This document shows positions 7,544 through 21,499 of a DNA stretch of 64,000 nt, in pieces. Each line of letters opens with the position of its first letter. The first letter of the stretch is position 1. The stretch lies in assembly GCF_001692325.1 (NCBI RefSeq), contig NZ_LXKN01000001.1, positions 682,001 through 746,000 of the forward strand, given 5' to 3'. A program made the translations under genes and the position numbers. The DNA comes from Rhizobium sp. AC27/96 (lineage in GTDB: Bacteria > Pseudomonadota > Alphaproteobacteria > Rhizobiales > Rhizobiaceae). A model generated the notes under the pieces. It saw only the letters and a program-made list of their open reading frames with translations, was not told the DNA's origin and ran no database searches.

Positions 7544-8422
7544 TTGCACCAGGAGGAAACAGATCCCATCGGCAAAGGCATTCCGGCAGCAGGTTCTGCG
7601 GCCGGACTGAGCAGCGCCGATGAGTGGCGCGCCGTATTGGCGGCGTTCTCGCATATCGTGCTGGTCGCCAATAGCGATGTGGTCGACATAGCGAGCCTGC
7701 AGTCGCAGTTTCCGCCGACTGCGCTCTTCGTCTTCTTCAACAAGGTCTACAAGGTTCTGGATCGCCCGTTTCACGGACATTCCCTGCTGATCTCGCGTGG
7801 CCAGCCGCGCGGTGCCAATATCGTCTATCGTGGCGAGGTGGGCGAGGTCGTCAAATTCTTCCCGAGGGAATACTTCCTCGGCATCCTGAATATCCGCCTC
7901 GGTGTGGAGGAGAAACTCAATCCGGCCGCCGACTTCCAGGGCGCACCTACCGGCCATCTCGATCTGGTCGGTCTCTGTTCCGATTTCTATACGGAGGGCA
8001 AGACGCCGACGAGCGGCTTTGCTCTGGCGCTCTGGCTGAGCGATCTGAAGTTGCCGGGCGCTATCGTCCTTGCCGGCTTTTCGGCAAGGCGCAGTCAGAA
8101 GTGGCGGGTGGTCTCCGTGCATGACTGGAGCTTCGAGCAAACCTTCCTGCGGCTCTTTGCACGTCTGGGAAAGATCACCATTCACGGCGGTGTTTCACTT
8201 AATCCCTATATCAGGCTCGCCGAACGATTTACCGACATACCGCCAGCCGAGATTTCGCTCACAGCCGCGGACGTATTGTCGGAGCGACTCGGCAATACGG
8301 ACGCGGAGGTCGACAGGCTCATTTCCTTGACGAATGTGATTCGCTCCACGGATAATTTCCTGCGCCAGCTCAGGCCGAAATTTCTCAAACGCAAGCCGAA
8401 GGCTCCATCCGGAGAGCAATAG
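7544..8422 (+). CDS. Unknown protein with blocks reminiscent of sialyltransferase motifs
   Basis: A protein of about 292 aa just after the glycosyltransferase. The centre carries TPTSGFALALWLSDL, then about 10 residues later VLAGFSARR, then VSVHDWSFEQTFLRLF. This order (P-T-S-G, a G-F block, then HDW and Glu) recalls the small sialylmotif region of GT29/GT42 enzymes, where the His is catalytic; the resemblance is my reading and is unproven. No membrane segment is seen. The start is uncertain: no ATG lies near the 5' end. TTG at 7544 is given; GTG at 7493 would overlap the upstream gene; an AGGAGG at 7551-7556 has no normal start codon at proper distance. Confidence 0.7.
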   Translation: MHQEETDPIGKGIPAAGSAAGLSSADEWRAVLAAFSHIVLVANSDVVDIASLQSQFPPTALFVFFNKVYKVLDRPFHGHSLLISRGQPRGANIVYRGEVGEVVKFFPREYFLGILNIRLGVEEKLNPAADFQGAPTGHLDLVGLCSDFYTEGKTPTSGFALALWLSDLKLPGAIVLAGFSARRSQKWRVVSVHDWSFEQTFLRLFARLGKITIHGGVSLNPYIRLAERFTDIPPAEISLTAADVLSERLGNTDAEVDRLISLTNVIRSTDNFLRQLRPKFLKRKPKAPSGEQ

Positions 8423-8631
8423 GCCGAAACAGGCTGCTTTGCCGGCTTTCTTCCTGGCCTTGGTGCGGAGCCTATTCGACTGGCCACGCTTGAGCGGAGT
8501 GAGGGGTGGCTGTCTTGATTGGGAAAAAGCGAAAAACGCTCTTGCCAATCGTTTCGTCCCGCCTTAAAGGGAGCGCCATGTCTTCGAACTGCTCGGACGG
8601 TCTACCGCTCGATGCAATTCTCGAAGAAAGA

Positions 8632-8707
<76 letters not shown>

Positions 8708-8803
8708 TTTTCCTTGGTCTGACTGGCGCGCTGATATCGCTGCTTCTCGGGTTTGGGATTATGCCGGTTTGGCGGCAAATTTTCGAAAACACTGGATTAC
8801 CTC

Positions 8804-8832
8804 TTGTTAAAACGGGAATCGGTGTTTATGTA
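8804..8832 (+). promoter_or_regulatory. Candidate promoter upstream of secE
   Basis: TTGTTA (8804-8809), 17-nt spacer, TATGTA (8827-8832), about 70 nt before the secE start. secE-nusG could also be read through from tRNA-Trp. Sequence match only. Confidence 0.35.
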
Positions 8833-8904
8833 GGGGTTCAACAGACACGCGGTGCGTGGGGCTGATTTGTTCAGCTTTACGCGCCGTAATTGCGTGGGCA
8901 GTCA

Positions 8905-9105
8905 ATGGCATCCAAAACGAATCCACTAGCGTTTCTGCAGCAGGTACGCTCCGAGACGTCGAAAGTTACTTGGCCCTCGCGCCGCGAGACGATGATCTCG
9001 ACGGTGATGGTATTGGTCATGGTTGTTTTCGCCTCGCTGTTTTTCTTTGCTGCCGACCAGCTCATCGGCTGGGTTCTCAGCTACGTGCTGAATACCGGCA
9101 ACTGA
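8905..9105 (+). CDS. secE: Preprotein translocase subunit SecE
   Basis: A 66-aa single-TM SecE, the clamp that stabilises SecY in the inner membrane. The amphipathic cytoplasmic helix (FLQQVRSETSKVTWPSRRE) with the family signature VxWPSRxE is at about residues 9-27, followed by one membrane helix (about 31-58). The ATG at 8905 gives the usual short alphaproteobacterial form; an upstream TTG at 8890 would add five residues without a better binding site. It is followed by nusG after 18 nt, the standard pair. Confidence 0.95.
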   Translation: MASKTNPLAFLQQVRSETSKVTWPSRRETMISTVMVLVMVVFASLFFFAADQLIGWVLSYVLNTGN

Positions 9106-9123
9106 TAACGGGTGGAGATGAAC

Positions 9124-9654
9124 ATGGCGGCACGTTGGTACATCGTCCACGCTTATTCTAATTTTGAAAAGAAAGTGGCTGAATCCATCGAGGAGAAGGC
9201 TAGGCAGAAGGGTCTCGATCATTTGTTCGAGAAAATCCTCGTGCCGACTGAAAAGGTTGTCGAAGTGCGTCGCGGTCGTAAGGTCGATAGCGAGCGCAAG
9301 TTTTTCCCGGGTTACGTGATGGTTCGCGCCAACCTGACGGATGAAGCTTACCACCTGATCAAGAATACGCCGAAGGTCACTGGCTTCCTGGGTTCAGACA
9401 ATAAGCCAGTTCCGATTCCGGATTATGAAGCCGAGCGCATTCTCGGTCAGGTCCAGGAAGGTGTCGAGCGGCCGAAGGCCTCCGTGTCCTTCGAGATCGG
9501 CGAACAGGTCCGCGTTTCCGATGGTCCGTTCGCTTCGTTCAACGGCACGGTTCAAGATGTGGACGAAGAGCGTTCGCGCCTTAAGGTCGAAGTGTCGATC
9601 TTTGGTCGCGCTACGCCGGTCGAGCTTGAATACAGTCAGGTCGAGAAGGTCTGA
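9124..9654 (+). CDS. nusG: Transcription termination/antitermination protein NusG
   Basis: A 176-aa NusG that binds RNA polymerase to reduce pausing and links it to Rho and to ribosomal protein S10. The NGN domain (about 1-115) opens with ARWYIVHAYSNFEKKVAE and contains KFFPGYVMV; the C-terminal KOW domain (about 123-176) contains FEIGEQVRVSDGPFASFNG. GTGGAG sits just before two in-frame ATGs (9118 and 9124); the second gives the familiar MAARWY start. Its partner rpsJ (S10/NusE) is also in this window at 26464. Confidence 0.97.
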   Translation: MAARWYIVHAYSNFEKKVAESIEEKARQKGLDHLFEKILVPTEKVVEVRRGRKVDSERKFFPGYVMVRANLTDEAYHLIKNTPKVTGFLGSDNKPVPIPDYEAERILGQVQEGVERPKASVSFEIGEQVRVSDGPFASFNGTVQDVDEERSRLKVEVSIFGRATPVELEYSQVEKV

Positions 9655-9709
9655 TTATCACCATTGGGAAAGGTCGGTTTCATCGCTGGCCTTTCTTTTG
9701 GGCTTGGAT

Positions 9710-9729
9710 ATAAGTAAATGCTTACTTAT
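9710..9729. promoter_or_regulatory. Perfect 20-bp palindrome upstream of rplK
   Basis: ATAAGTAA and TTACTTAT flank the 4-nt centre ATGC. It lies in the 213-nt gap between nusG and rplK. The shape is like operators of TetR-type repressors, but it could equally be an RNA hairpin. Seen directly; role unknown. Confidence 0.4.
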
Positions 9730-9867
9730 GTCTCGCGGCGCAGCCGCAATCCGCGTGGAAGGGTAGGGTCTTAGCCGGACCTGGTGATCCGCACCACGCA
9801 ACCGCAGCCGCCGGAGCGATCCGGCATAATGGGCCGGGTAACCGGTCATTTGGAAAGGCAGAGAGAA

Positions 9868-10299
9868 ATGGCTAAGAAAGTAGCGGGCCAGCTCAAGCTG
9901 CAGGTCAAGGCCGGCTCGGCGAATCCGTCGCCGCCGATTGGTCCTGCGCTTGGTCAGCGTGGCATTAACATCATGGAATTCTGCAAGGCGTTCAACGCGT
10001 CTACGCAGGAAATGGAAAAGGGTATGCCGATCCCGGTCGTCATCACCTACTACCAGGACAAGTCCTTCACCTTCATCATGAAGCAGCCGCCGGTCAGCTA
10101 CTTCCTGAAGAAGGAAGCAAAGATCCAGTCCGGCTCGAAGACGCCGGGCAAGGGTGGCAAGGCTGGAAGCCTCACCAAGGCTCAGATCAAGTCGATCGCC
10201 GAAGCCAAGATGAAGGATCTGAACGCCGCCGATATCGAAGGCGCAATGGCCATGATCGAGGGCTCTGCCCGCGCCATGGGCCTGGAAGTGGTGGGTTGA
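9868..10299 (+). CDS. rplK: 50S ribosomal protein L11
   Basis: A 143-aa L11, which with 23S rRNA forms the GTPase-associated centre contacted by EF-Tu and EF-G and is needed for RelA activation. The N-terminal domain carries the Pro-rich [13 protein letters not shown] block (about 22-34), the C-terminal RNA-binding domain [22 protein letters not shown]. The ATG at 9868 follows GGCAGAGAG and gives the canonical MAKK start; the long upstream extension of the frame is not conserved sequence. It pairs with rplA, 4 nt downstream. Confidence 0.98.
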   Translation: MAKKVAGQLKLQVKAGSANPSPPIGPALGQRGINIMEFCKAFNASTQEMEKGMPIPVVITYYQDKSFTFIMKQPPVSYFLKKEAKIQSGSKTPGKGGKAGSLTKAQIKSIAEAKMKDLNAADIEGAMAMIEGSARAMGLEVVG

Positions 10300-10303
10300 G
10301 ATC

Positions 10304-11002
10304 ATGGTAGCAAAGCGTATTCAGAAGACTCGTGAAGGCGTTGATCCGACAAAGCTTTATGCTCTGGATCTGGCCATCAACATGGTCAAGGAACGTGCCG
10401 TCGCCAAGTTCGACGAAACCGTCGAAATCGCGATGAACCTCGGCGTTGACCCGCGTCACGCCGACCAGATGGTTCGCGGCGTTGTCAATCTGCCGAACGG
10501 CACTGGCCGTACGGTTCGTGTTGCCGTCTTCGCTCGTGGCGCTAAGGCCGATGAAGCCAAGGCTGCCGGTGCTGACATCGTCGGCGCGGAAGACCTGGTC
10601 GAAATCGTTCAGGGCGGCAAGATCGACTTCGATCGCTGCATTGCAACCCCGGACATGATGCCGCTCGTCGGCCGCCTCGGTAAGGTTCTCGGCCCGCGTG
10701 GCATGATGCCGAACCCGAAGGTCGGAACCGTTACGATGGACGTCAAGTCTGCCGTTGAAGCTTCCAAGGGCGGCGCTGTCGAGTTCCGTGTCGAGAAGGC
10801 TGGTATCATCCACGCCGGCATCGGCAAGGCTTCCTTCGAAGCCAAGGCTCTCGAAGAAAACATCCGCGCATTCGCGGATGCCGTCATCAAGGCAAAGCCG
10901 GCTGGCGCCAAGGGTAACTACCTGAAGCGCGTAGCGATCTCCTCGACCATGGGTCCGGGCGTCAAGATTGAGCTGTCGACGGTTACGGCGCCTAGCGCCT
11001 GA
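10304..11002 (+). CDS. rplA: 50S ribosomal protein L1
   Basis: A 232-aa L1, the mobile stalk protein at the E site. The family signature around [16 protein letters not shown] appears here as [19 protein letters not shown] (about 124-142). In E. coli L1 represses the L11 operon by binding its mRNA; a similar loop could act here but the target is not identified. The start is 4 nt after the rplK stop, implying translational coupling. Confidence 0.98.
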   Translation: MVAKRIQKTREGVDPTKLYALDLAINMVKERAVAKFDETVEIAMNLGVDPRHADQMVRGVVNLPNGTGRTVRVAVFARGAKADEAKAAGADIVGAEDLVEIVQGGKIDFDRCIATPDMMPLVGRLGKVLGPRGMMPNPKVGTVTMDVKSAVEASKGGAVEFRVEKAGIIHAGIGKASFEAKALEENIRAFADAVIKAKPAGAKGNYLKRVAISSTMGPGVKIELSTVTAPSA

Positions 11003-11332
11003 TAATCATATCGGACCTCGTGTCCGGTGTTTAAGAATTCCCGGCCTTTCGAGGCCGGGATTTCCGGAGAAATCCGGAATTCCTGTCCGAGATTGCAGGT
11101 GGTTATCCCTTAATCACTCAAGCCTGCATGAGACGGGTAAGACCCGAATTTTGAAGAAGCATCGCTTCGATGAACTCGGTTCGAGCCTTGGATGCCTTGT
11201 GCCTTGGAGCCGTCAGGCTCGAGCGCGAGGGGACAGGATCCTCAAGCGTCGCTTGGGATCTCTCTTGATCCCAGGAGGCAAAAGGCAACCCGGCAGGCCC
11301 GTTAACCCGGTCCTGTCAACTGGAGAAAAGCA
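11003..11332 (+). promoter_or_regulatory. rplA-rplJ intergenic region with tandem hairpins; probable L10 leader
   Basis: The 330-base gap has no protein frame. Just after rplA, a CCGGCCT-TTCG-AGGCCGG hairpin (11041-11058) with a UUCG loop is followed at once by GGATTTC-CGGA-GAAATCC; neither has a T tract. The remainder (about 11150-11330) is a structured leader with repeated GGATCC/CTTGATCCC complementary pieces ending at GGAG before the GTG start of rplJ. In many bacteria L10-L7/L12 binds such a leader to repress rplJL; that role here is inference from position. Confidence 0.6.
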
Positions 11333-11851
11333 GTGGAAAGAGCGGAAAAACGCGAATTCGTCACGGAACTGAACGAAGTCTTCAAGGCTTCGGGCTCAGT
11401 TGTCGTGGCCCACTATGCTGGTGCTACAGTCGCTCAGATGAACGATTTTCGTTCCAAGATGCGCGCTGCTGGCGGCACCGTCAAAGTCGCGAAGAACCGC
11501 CTGGCCAAAATTGCTCTTCAGGGCACCGAAGCGGAAGGGATTTCCAATCTCTTCACCGGTCAGACGCTGATCGCATACAGCGCTGATCCGATTACCGCTC
11601 CGAAGGTCGTCGTGGATTTCGCCAAGGGCAACGACAAGATCGTTGTCTTGGGCGGCGCCATGGGAACAACAACGCTCAACGCCGAAGGTGTGAAGTCGCT
11701 TGCGACCCTGCCTTCGCTGGACGAGCTGCGCGCGAAGCTGCTGGGCATGATCCAGACTCCGGCTACCCGCATCGCAGGTGTTGTTGCAGCGCCGGCAAGT
11801 CAGCTTGCTCGCGTGTTCTCGGCCTACGCCAAGAAGGACGAAGCCGCGTAA
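11333..11851 (+). CDS. rplJ: 50S ribosomal protein L10
   Basis: A 172-aa L10 forming the base of the L7/L12 stalk. The N-terminal rRNA-binding domain ([17 protein letters not shown] with GTG start, then [20 protein letters not shown]) and the C-terminal L12-binding helix ([16 protein letters not shown]) are intact. GGAGAAAAGCA precedes the GTG. rplL follows after 57 nt, in the usual order. Confidence 0.97.
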   Translation: MERAEKREFVTELNEVFKASGSVVVAHYAGATVAQMNDFRSKMRAAGGTVKVAKNRLAKIALQGTEAEGISNLFTGQTLIAYSADPITAPKVVVDFAKGNDKIVVLGGAMGTTTLNAEGVKSLATLPSLDELRAKLLGMIQTPATRIAGVVAAPASQLARVFSAYAKKDEAA

Positions 11852-11908
11852 GGCGGTTTTTCGCTGTTCATAATCAACCAGTTCGAACCGAACAAAAGGA
11901 ACTAAAAA

Positions 11909-12286
11909 ATGGCTGATCTCGCAAAGATCGTAGACGACCTCTCCTCGCTGACCGTTCTCGAAGCCGCAGAACTGTCCAAGCTTCTCGAAGAAAAGTGGGG
12001 CGTATCCGCCGCTGCTCCGGTAGCTGTTGCTGCCGCTGGCGGTGCTGCTGTTGCTGCTGCCGTTGAAGAAGAAAAGACCGAGTTCGACGTCGTCCTCACG
12101 GATGCCGGCGCTAACAAGATCAACGTCATCAAGGAAGTCCGCGCTATCACCGGCCTGGGCCTCAAGGAAGCTAAGGACCTCGTCGAAGCTGCTCCGAAGG
12201 CTGTCAAGGAAGCTGTCTCCAAGGCAGAAGCCGCTGACATCAAGAAGAAGCTCGAAGACGCCGGCGCTAAGGTCGACGTTAAGTAA
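11909..12286 (+). CDS. rplL: 50S ribosomal protein L7/L12
   Basis: A 125-aa L7/L12, the multicopy stalk protein that recruits translational GTPases. It shows the N-terminal dimerisation domain ([20 protein letters not shown]), a flexible Ala/Val/Gly hinge (about 33-52) and the C-terminal factor-binding domain with [29 protein letters not shown] is a good binding site. Two hairpins downstream separate it from rpoB, which probably adjusts the large excess of L12 over polymerase subunits. Confidence 0.98.
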   Translation: MADLAKIVDDLSSLTVLEAAELSKLLEEKWGVSAAAPVAVAAAGGAAVAAAVEEEKTEFDVVLTDAGANKINVIKEVRAITGLGLKEAKDLVEAAPKAVKEAVSKAEAADIKKKLEDAGAKVDVK

Positions 12287-12300
12287 GCTTGAAACTGCTT

Positions 12301-12339
12301 TGGGAGATGGCTTTTTGCCGTCTCCCATTTGCCGTTTTT
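12301..12339 (+). terminator. Terminator/attenuator after rplL
   Basis: TGGGAGATGGC pairs with GCCGTCTCCCA (one wobble) around a TTTTT loop, followed by TTTGCCGTTTTT. Position in the rplL-rpoB gap suggests partial termination (attenuation). Confidence 0.65.
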
Positions 12340-12348
12340 CTGAACAAA

Positions 12349-12385
12349 TTACCCAAAAGCCGCAGGCAAAACGGCTTTTGGGTAA
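12349..12385 (+). other. Perfect 14-bp inverted repeat in the rplL-rpoB gap
   Basis: TTACCCAAAAGCCG (12349-12362) and its exact complement (12372-12385) surround a 9-nt loop. No T tract follows, so an RNase III-type processing site or second attenuator arm is more likely than a terminator. Role is inference. Confidence 0.6.
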
Positions 12386-12549
12386 TGGGTTCTTCAAGAG
12401 GATGGTCTCAAATCGAACCGCGACGCAATCCGTGCCGAGCGGTTTTCGATTAGTTAGACGAGATTGAACTACTCATTGATTGATGGGGTCGCCTGGCCAG
12501 CGTTTCCCATCCGTTGCAGGCCCGGGTGCAGGATTTTAAAGGAGCGACG

Positions 12550-15500
12550 ATGGCTCAGACCCTTTCGTTCAATGGGCGCAGGCGCGTACGCAAGTTTTTT
12601 GGTAAGATTCCCGAAGTCGCAGAGATGCCGAACCTCATCGAGGTTCAGAAGGCATCCTACGATCAGTTTCTCATGGTCGAAGAACCCAAGGGCGGCCGCC
12701 CGGACGAAGGTCTTCAGGCTGTTTTCAAGTCGGTTTTCCCGATCACCGACTTCTCTGGCGCTTCCATGCTGGAGTTCGTATCCTATGAATTCGAACCGCC
12801 GAAGTTCGACGTTGATGAGTGCCGCCAGCGCGACCTGACCTACGCCGCGCCGCTGAAGGTCACTCTCCGTCTGATCGTGTTCGATATCGACGAGGATACC
12901 GGCGCGAAGTCCATCAAGGACATCAAGGAACAGAGCGTTTACATGGGCGACATGCCGCTCATGACGAACAACGGTACGTTCATCGTCAACGGCACCGAGC
13001 GCGTTATCGTATCGCAGATGCACCGTTCGCCGGGCGTCTTCTTCGACCACGACAAGGGCAAGAGCCATTCCTCCGGCAAGCTGCTCTTTGCCGCTCGCGT
13101 CATTCCGTATCGCGGTTCCTGGCTCGACATCGAATTCGATGCCAAGGATATCGTCTACGCCCGTATCGACCGTCGCCGCAAGATTCCGGTGACGTCGCTG
13201 CTGATGGCGCTCGGCATGGATGGCGAAGAAATCCTGTCGACCTTCTACACGAAGTCGCTCTACCAGCGCTCCGGCGATGGCTGGCGAATCCCCTTCAAGG
13301 CGGAAACGCTGAAGGGCGCCAAGACCGTTACCGACATGATCGACGCCGACACCGGCGAAGTCGTTGTCGAAGGCGGCAAGAAGCTGACGCCGCGCCTGCT
13401 GCGCCAGTTGCAGGACAAGGGCCTGAAGGCCCTGAAGGCCACCGACGAAGAGCTTTATGGCCTGTTCCTGGCCGAGGATATCGTCAACTTTCAGACCGGT
13501 GAGATCTATCTCGAAGCCGGCGATGAAATCGACGAGAAGACCCTGCCGGTCATCCTCAAGGCTGGTTTCGACGAAATCCCGGTTCTCGGCATCGACCACA
13601 TCAACGTCGGCGCCTACATCCGCAACACGCTGTCCGCGGACAAGAACGAAAACCGTCAGGACGCTCTGTTCGATATCTATCGCGTCATGCGTCCGGGTGA
13701 GCCGCCGACCATGGAGTCGGGCGAAGCCATGTTCAACTCGCTGTTCTTCGATGCGGAGCGTTACGACCTCTCCGCTGTCGGCCGCGTGAAGATGAACATG
13801 CGTCTCGACCTCGAGGTCGAGGACACCGTTCGCATCCTGCGCAAGGACGACATCCTGGCCGTGGTCAAGATGCTTGTCGAACTGCGCGACGGCAAGGGCG
13901 AGATCGACGACATCGACAACCTCGGCAACCGCCGTGTTCGTTCTGTCGGCGAACTGATGGAGAACCAGTATCGTCTGGGTCTGCTGCGCATGGAACGTGC
14001 GATCAAGGAACGCATGTCCTCGATCGAAATCGACACGGTCATGCCGCAGGATCTGATCAACGCCAAGCCGGCTGCCGCCGCCGTTCGCGAATTCTTCGGC
14101 TCCTCGCAGCTATCGCAGTTCATGGACCAGGTGAACCCGCTTTCGGAAATCACCCACAAGCGCCGTCTTTCGGCTCTTGGTCCGGGTGGTCTGACCCGCG
14201 AGCGCGCCGGCTTCGAAGTCCGCGACGTTCATCCGACGCACTACGGTCGTATTTGCCCGATCGAAACGCCGGAAGGCCCGAACATCGGTCTTATCAACTC
14301 GCTGGCGACCTTTGCCCGCGTCAACAAGTACGGCTTCATCGAAAGCCCTTATCGCCGCATCATCGACGGTAAGGTGACCAACGATGTGCTCTACCTCTCC
14401 GCTATGGAAGAGGCGAAGTACTACGTTGCCCAGGCCAATGCCGAGCTCGACGCCGAAGGCTCCTTCATCGAGGAATTCGTCGTCTGCCGTCATGCCGGCG
14501 AAGTCATGCTTGCTCCGCGCGACAACATCAACCTGATGGACGTCTCGCCGAAGCAGCTGGTTTCGGTCGCAGCCGCGCTGATCCCGTTCCTGGAAAACGA
14601 CGACGCCAACCGCGCTCTCATGGGCTCGAACATGCAGCGTCAGGCCGTGCCGCTTCTGCGTGCCGAAGCTCCGTTCGTCGGTACCGGCATGGAGCCGGTC
14701 GTCGCACGTGACTCCGGCGCTGCCATCGGCGCCCGCCGCGGCGGCGTGGTCGACCAGGTCGACGCGACGCGTATCGTTATCCGCGCCACCGAAGACCTCG
14801 ATCCGTCGAAGTCTGGCGTCGATATCTACCGCCTGATGAAGTTCCAGCGTTCGAACCAGAATACCTGCGTCAACCAGCGTCCGCTTGTTACCGTCGGTGA
14901 CGTGGTCAACCGGGGCGACATTCTGGCCGACGGTCCGTCCACCGACCTCGGCGATCTGGCGCTCGGCCGCAACGTGCTCGTCGCGTTCATGCCGTGGAAC
15001 GGCTACAACTACGAAGACTCGATCCTGCTCTCCGAGCGTATCGTTGCCGACGACGTGTTCACCTCCATCCACATCGAAGAATTCGAAGTGATGGCGCGTG
15101 ACACCAAGCTTGGTCCGGAAGAAATCACCCGCGACATTCCGAACGTTTCGGAAGAAGCGCTGAAGAACCTGGACGAAGCCGGTATCGTTTACATCGGCGC
15201 TGAAGTTCAGCCGGGCGATATCCTCGTCGGCAAGATCACGCCGAAGGGCGAAAGCCCGATGACGCCGGAAGAAAAGCTTCTGCGCGCCATCTTCGGTGAA
15301 AAGGCGTCCGACGTTCGCGACACCTCCATGCGCATGCCGCCCGGCACCTACGGTACGGTCGTCGAAGTTCGCGTTTTCAACCGCCACGGCGTTGAGAAGG
15401 ACGAACGCGCCATGGCGATCGAGCGCGAAGAGATCGAGCGTCTCGCGAAGGACCGCGACGACGAGCAGGCGATCCTCGACCGTAACGTCTACGGCCGTCT

Positions 15501-16692
15501 GGTCGAAATGCTGCGTGGTCAGGTCGCTCTTGCAGGTCCGAAGGGCTTCAAGAAGGGCACGGAACTGTCGAACGCCATCGTTTCGGAGTATCCGCGTTCG
15601 CAGTGGTGGATGTTCGCCGTCGAAGACGAAAAGATCCAGAGCGAGCTCGAAGCCCTGCGTGGCCAGTACGACGAATCCAAGTCGCGCCTTGAACAGCGCT
15701 TCATGGACAAGGTCGAGAAGGTCCAGCGCGGCGATGAAATGCCTCCGGGCGTCATGAAGATGGTCAAGGTCTTCGTCGCTGTTAAGCGCAAGATCCAGCC
15801 AGGCGACAAGATGGCTGGCCGTCACGGCAACAAGGGTGTCGTATCGCGCATCGTGCCCGTTGAAGACATGCCGTTCCTCGAAGACGGTACGCATGTCGAC
15901 ATCGTGCTGAACCCGCTCGGCGTTCCCTCGCGTATGAACGTCGGTCAGATTCTCGAGACGCACCTCGGCTGGGCTTGCGCCGGCATGGGTCGTCAGATCG
16001 GTGAACTGATCGATGCTTACAAGGCGAGCGGCAACATCGAACCTCTGCGCAAGACGATCGACATGGTCGTCGGCGACGGTCCGAAGAGCGACGACGTGCA
16101 CGCATATGACGATGCATCGGTCCTGCGTCTGGCCGACCAGTGGAAGCGTGGCGTGTCCATCGCGACCCCGGTCTTCGACGGCGCCGGCGAAGCCGATGTC
16201 AACGAGATGCTGGCAATGGCAGGTCTCAAGGAGACCGGTCAGTCGACTCTGTACGACGGTCGTACCGGCGAGCAGTTCGACCGTCAGGTCACGGTTGGCT
16301 ACATCTACATGCTGAAGCTGAACCACCTTGTCGACGACAAGATCCACGCCCGTTCGATCGGTCCATACTCGCTCGTCACTCAGCAGCCGCTGGGCGGTAA
16401 GGCGCAGTTCGGCGGTCAGCGCTTCGGCGAAATGGAAGTCTGGGCGCTCGAAGCTTACGGTGCAGCCTACACGCTGCAGGAAATGCTCACGGTCAAGTCG
16501 GACGACGTGGCCGGCCGCACCAAGGTCTACGAAGCCATCGTTCGTGGCGACGACACCTTCGAAGCGGGCATTCCGGAAAGCTTCAACGTTCTCGTCAAGG
16601 AAATGCGTTCGCTGGGTCTCAGCGTCGAATTGGAAAACTCCAAGATTGACGATCTGCAGACCGCGACCCAGCTTCCGGACGCAGCCGAGTAA
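12550..16692 (+). CDS. rpoB: RNA polymerase beta subunit
   Basis: A 1380-aa beta subunit, forming with beta' the catalytic cleft. The rifampicin region reads [19 protein letters not shown] and [14 protein letters not shown], with the usual Ser, Asp, His, Arg and Ser residues of sensitive enzymes. Other hallmarks include the [13 protein letters not shown] block and the C-terminal [20 protein letters not shown]. The ATG at 12550 follows AAAGGAGCGACG; a 12-codon upstream extension is not conserved. It is followed by rpoC after 190 nt. Confidence 0.99.
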   Translation: MAQTLSFNGRRRVRKFFGKIPEVAEMPNLIEVQKASYDQFLMVEEPKGGRPDEGLQAVFKSVFPITDFSGASMLEFVSYEFEPPKFDVDECRQRDLTYAAPLKVTLRLIVFDIDEDTGAKSIKDIKEQSVYMGDMPLMTNNGTFIVNGTERVIVSQMHRSPGVFFDHDKGKSHSSGKLLFAARVIPYRGSWLDIEFDAKDIVYARIDRRRKIPVTSLLMALGMDGEEILSTFYTKSLYQRSGDGWRIPFKAETLKGAKTVTDMIDADTGEVVVEGGKKLTPRLLRQLQDKGLKALKATDEELYGLFLAEDIVNFQTGEIYLEAGDEIDEKTLPVILKAGFDEIPVLGIDHINVGAYIRNTLSADKNENRQDALFDIYRVMRPGEPPTMESGEAMFNSLFFDAERYDLSAVGRVKMNMRLDLEVEDTVRILRKDDILAVVKMLVELRDGKGEIDDIDNLGNRRVRSVGELMENQYRLGLLRMERAIKERMSSIEIDTVMPQDLINAKPAAAAVREFFGSSQLSQFMDQVNPLSEITHKRRLSALGPGGLTRERAGFEVRDVHPTHYGRICPIETPEGPNIGLINSLATFARVNKYGFIESPYRRIIDGKVTNDVLYLSAMEEAKYYVAQANAELDAEGSFIEEFVVCRHAGEVMLAPRDNINLMDVSPKQLVSVAAALIPFLENDDANRALMGSNMQRQAVPLLRAEAPFVGTGMEPVVARDSGAAIGARRGGVVDQVDATRIVIRATEDLDPSKSGVDIYRLMKFQRSNQNTCVNQRPLVTVGDVVNRGDILADGPSTDLGDLALGRNVLVAFMPWNGYNYEDSILLSERIVADDVFTSIHIEEFEVMARDTKLGPEEITRDIPNVSEEALKNLDEAGIVYIGAEVQPGDILVGKITPKGESPMTPEEKLLRAIFGEKASDVRDTSMRMPPGTYGTVVEVRVFNRHGVEKDERAMAIEREEIERLAKDRDDEQAILDRNVYGRLVEMLRGQVALAGPKGFKKGTELSNAIVSEYPRSQWWMFAVEDEKIQSELEALRGQYDESKSRLEQRFMDKVEKVQRGDEMPPGVMKMVKVFVAVKRKIQPGDKMAGRHGNKGVVSRIVPVEDMPFLEDGTHVDIVLNPLGVPSRMNVGQILETHLGWACAGMGRQIGELIDAYKASGNIEPLRKTIDMVVGDGPKSDDVHAYDDASVLRLADQWKRGVSIATPVFDGAGEADVNEMLAMAGLKETGQSTLYDGRTGEQFDRQVTVGYIYMLKLNHLVDDKIHARSIGPYSLVTQQPLGGKAQFGGQRFGEMEVWALEAYGAAYTLQEMLTVKSDDVAGRTKVYEAIVRGDDTFEAGIPESFNVLVKEMRSLGLSVELENSKIDDLQTATQLPDAAE

Positions 16693-16702
16693 CAGCTGAT
16701 AG

Positions 16703-16729
16703 GGTGCGCGCTGTCCGTCAGCGCGCACC
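16703..16729 (+). other. Strong hairpin in the rpoB-rpoC gap
   Basis: GGTGCGCGCTG (16703-16713) pairs perfectly with CAGCGCGCACC (16719-16729) around a 5-nt loop. A second GGCGCC pair follows at about 16740-16766. There is no T tract, so this is more likely an mRNA processing or stability element between rpoB and rpoC than a terminator. Confidence 0.6.
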
Positions 16730-16882
16730 GTTCCAGCCGGCGCCCGATTTCCGGTGGCGCCAGGCGGGGACGGTTTCGCCGCATTTTGCGGTTATTGTCG
16801 TTTTAGCGCGTCAGTCCGGTTCCCGGGAATTTGCCGGCACTGATTGCAGTTCGAGGGCGCTTCGCCCCAAAAGGAGACAGGC

Positions 16883-21094
<4,212 letters not shown>

Positions 21095-21120
21095 GCGAGA
21101 CCGCGACCATAGAAAATAAG

Positions 21121-21154
21121 AAACCGCCCGGAGCGATCCGGGCGGTTTCTTTTT
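21121..21154 (+). terminator. Rho-independent terminator after rpoC
   Basis: A perfect 12-bp stem AAACCGCCCGGA/TCCGGGCGGTTT with loop GCGA is followed by CTTTTTG. It closes the secE-to-rpoC block. Confidence 0.93.
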
Positions 21155-21205
21155 GCTTGGTGATAAGGGGAGGGAGGGGCGCCTGCCTCGAGGAGGCGCG
21201 GCCCG

Positions 21206-21499
21206 TCAGCGGAACCGGATAATCGCGACTTCGCCCTCGAGCGCGCCCTGATAGGCCGATGCGTGCGGTTCTTCGTCCGGAACATCCGTCAGCATGCCGA
21301 TCTGGTCGAGATCCGCCTCGATGAAGCCTTCCTCGGCGAGCGCGTTGAGCGCCTCGCGTACGGCCGTGTCGTCGTCCGGCGCCCGCAGCATGACATGCAG
21401 GTCGATGCCTTCTCCGCCATCGGTCTCGTAGCCCTTGCCGATGATGATGAAGACCATGGGGCCGTCGGAATTGTTGTCGTTGTCTGGCGCAGTAATCAT
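21206..21499 (-). CDS. Hypothetical protein, acidic, 97 aa
   Basis: A small acidic protein (MITAPDNDNN start) with a core strand MVFIIIGKGYETD and DLHVMLRAPDDDTAVREALNAL, followed by FIEADLDQIGML. The strand-helix-strand pattern suggests a small alpha/beta domain. I know of no function. AAGGAAG precedes the ATG at 21499; an upstream in-frame ATG at 21559 lacks one. It sits alone, opposite in direction, between rpoC and rpsL. Confidence 0.75.
   Translation of the reverse strand: MITAPDNDNNSDGPMVFIIIGKGYETDGGEGIDLHVMLRAPDDDTAVREALNALAEEGFIEADLDQIGMLTDVPDEEPHASAYQGALEGEVAIIRFR

Noticed and set aside
14110..16728. 872-codon open frame antisense to rpoB
   Set aside because: It is a shadow of the strongly biased codon use of rpoB; its translation is rich in Arg, His, Asp and Val with no domain pattern.
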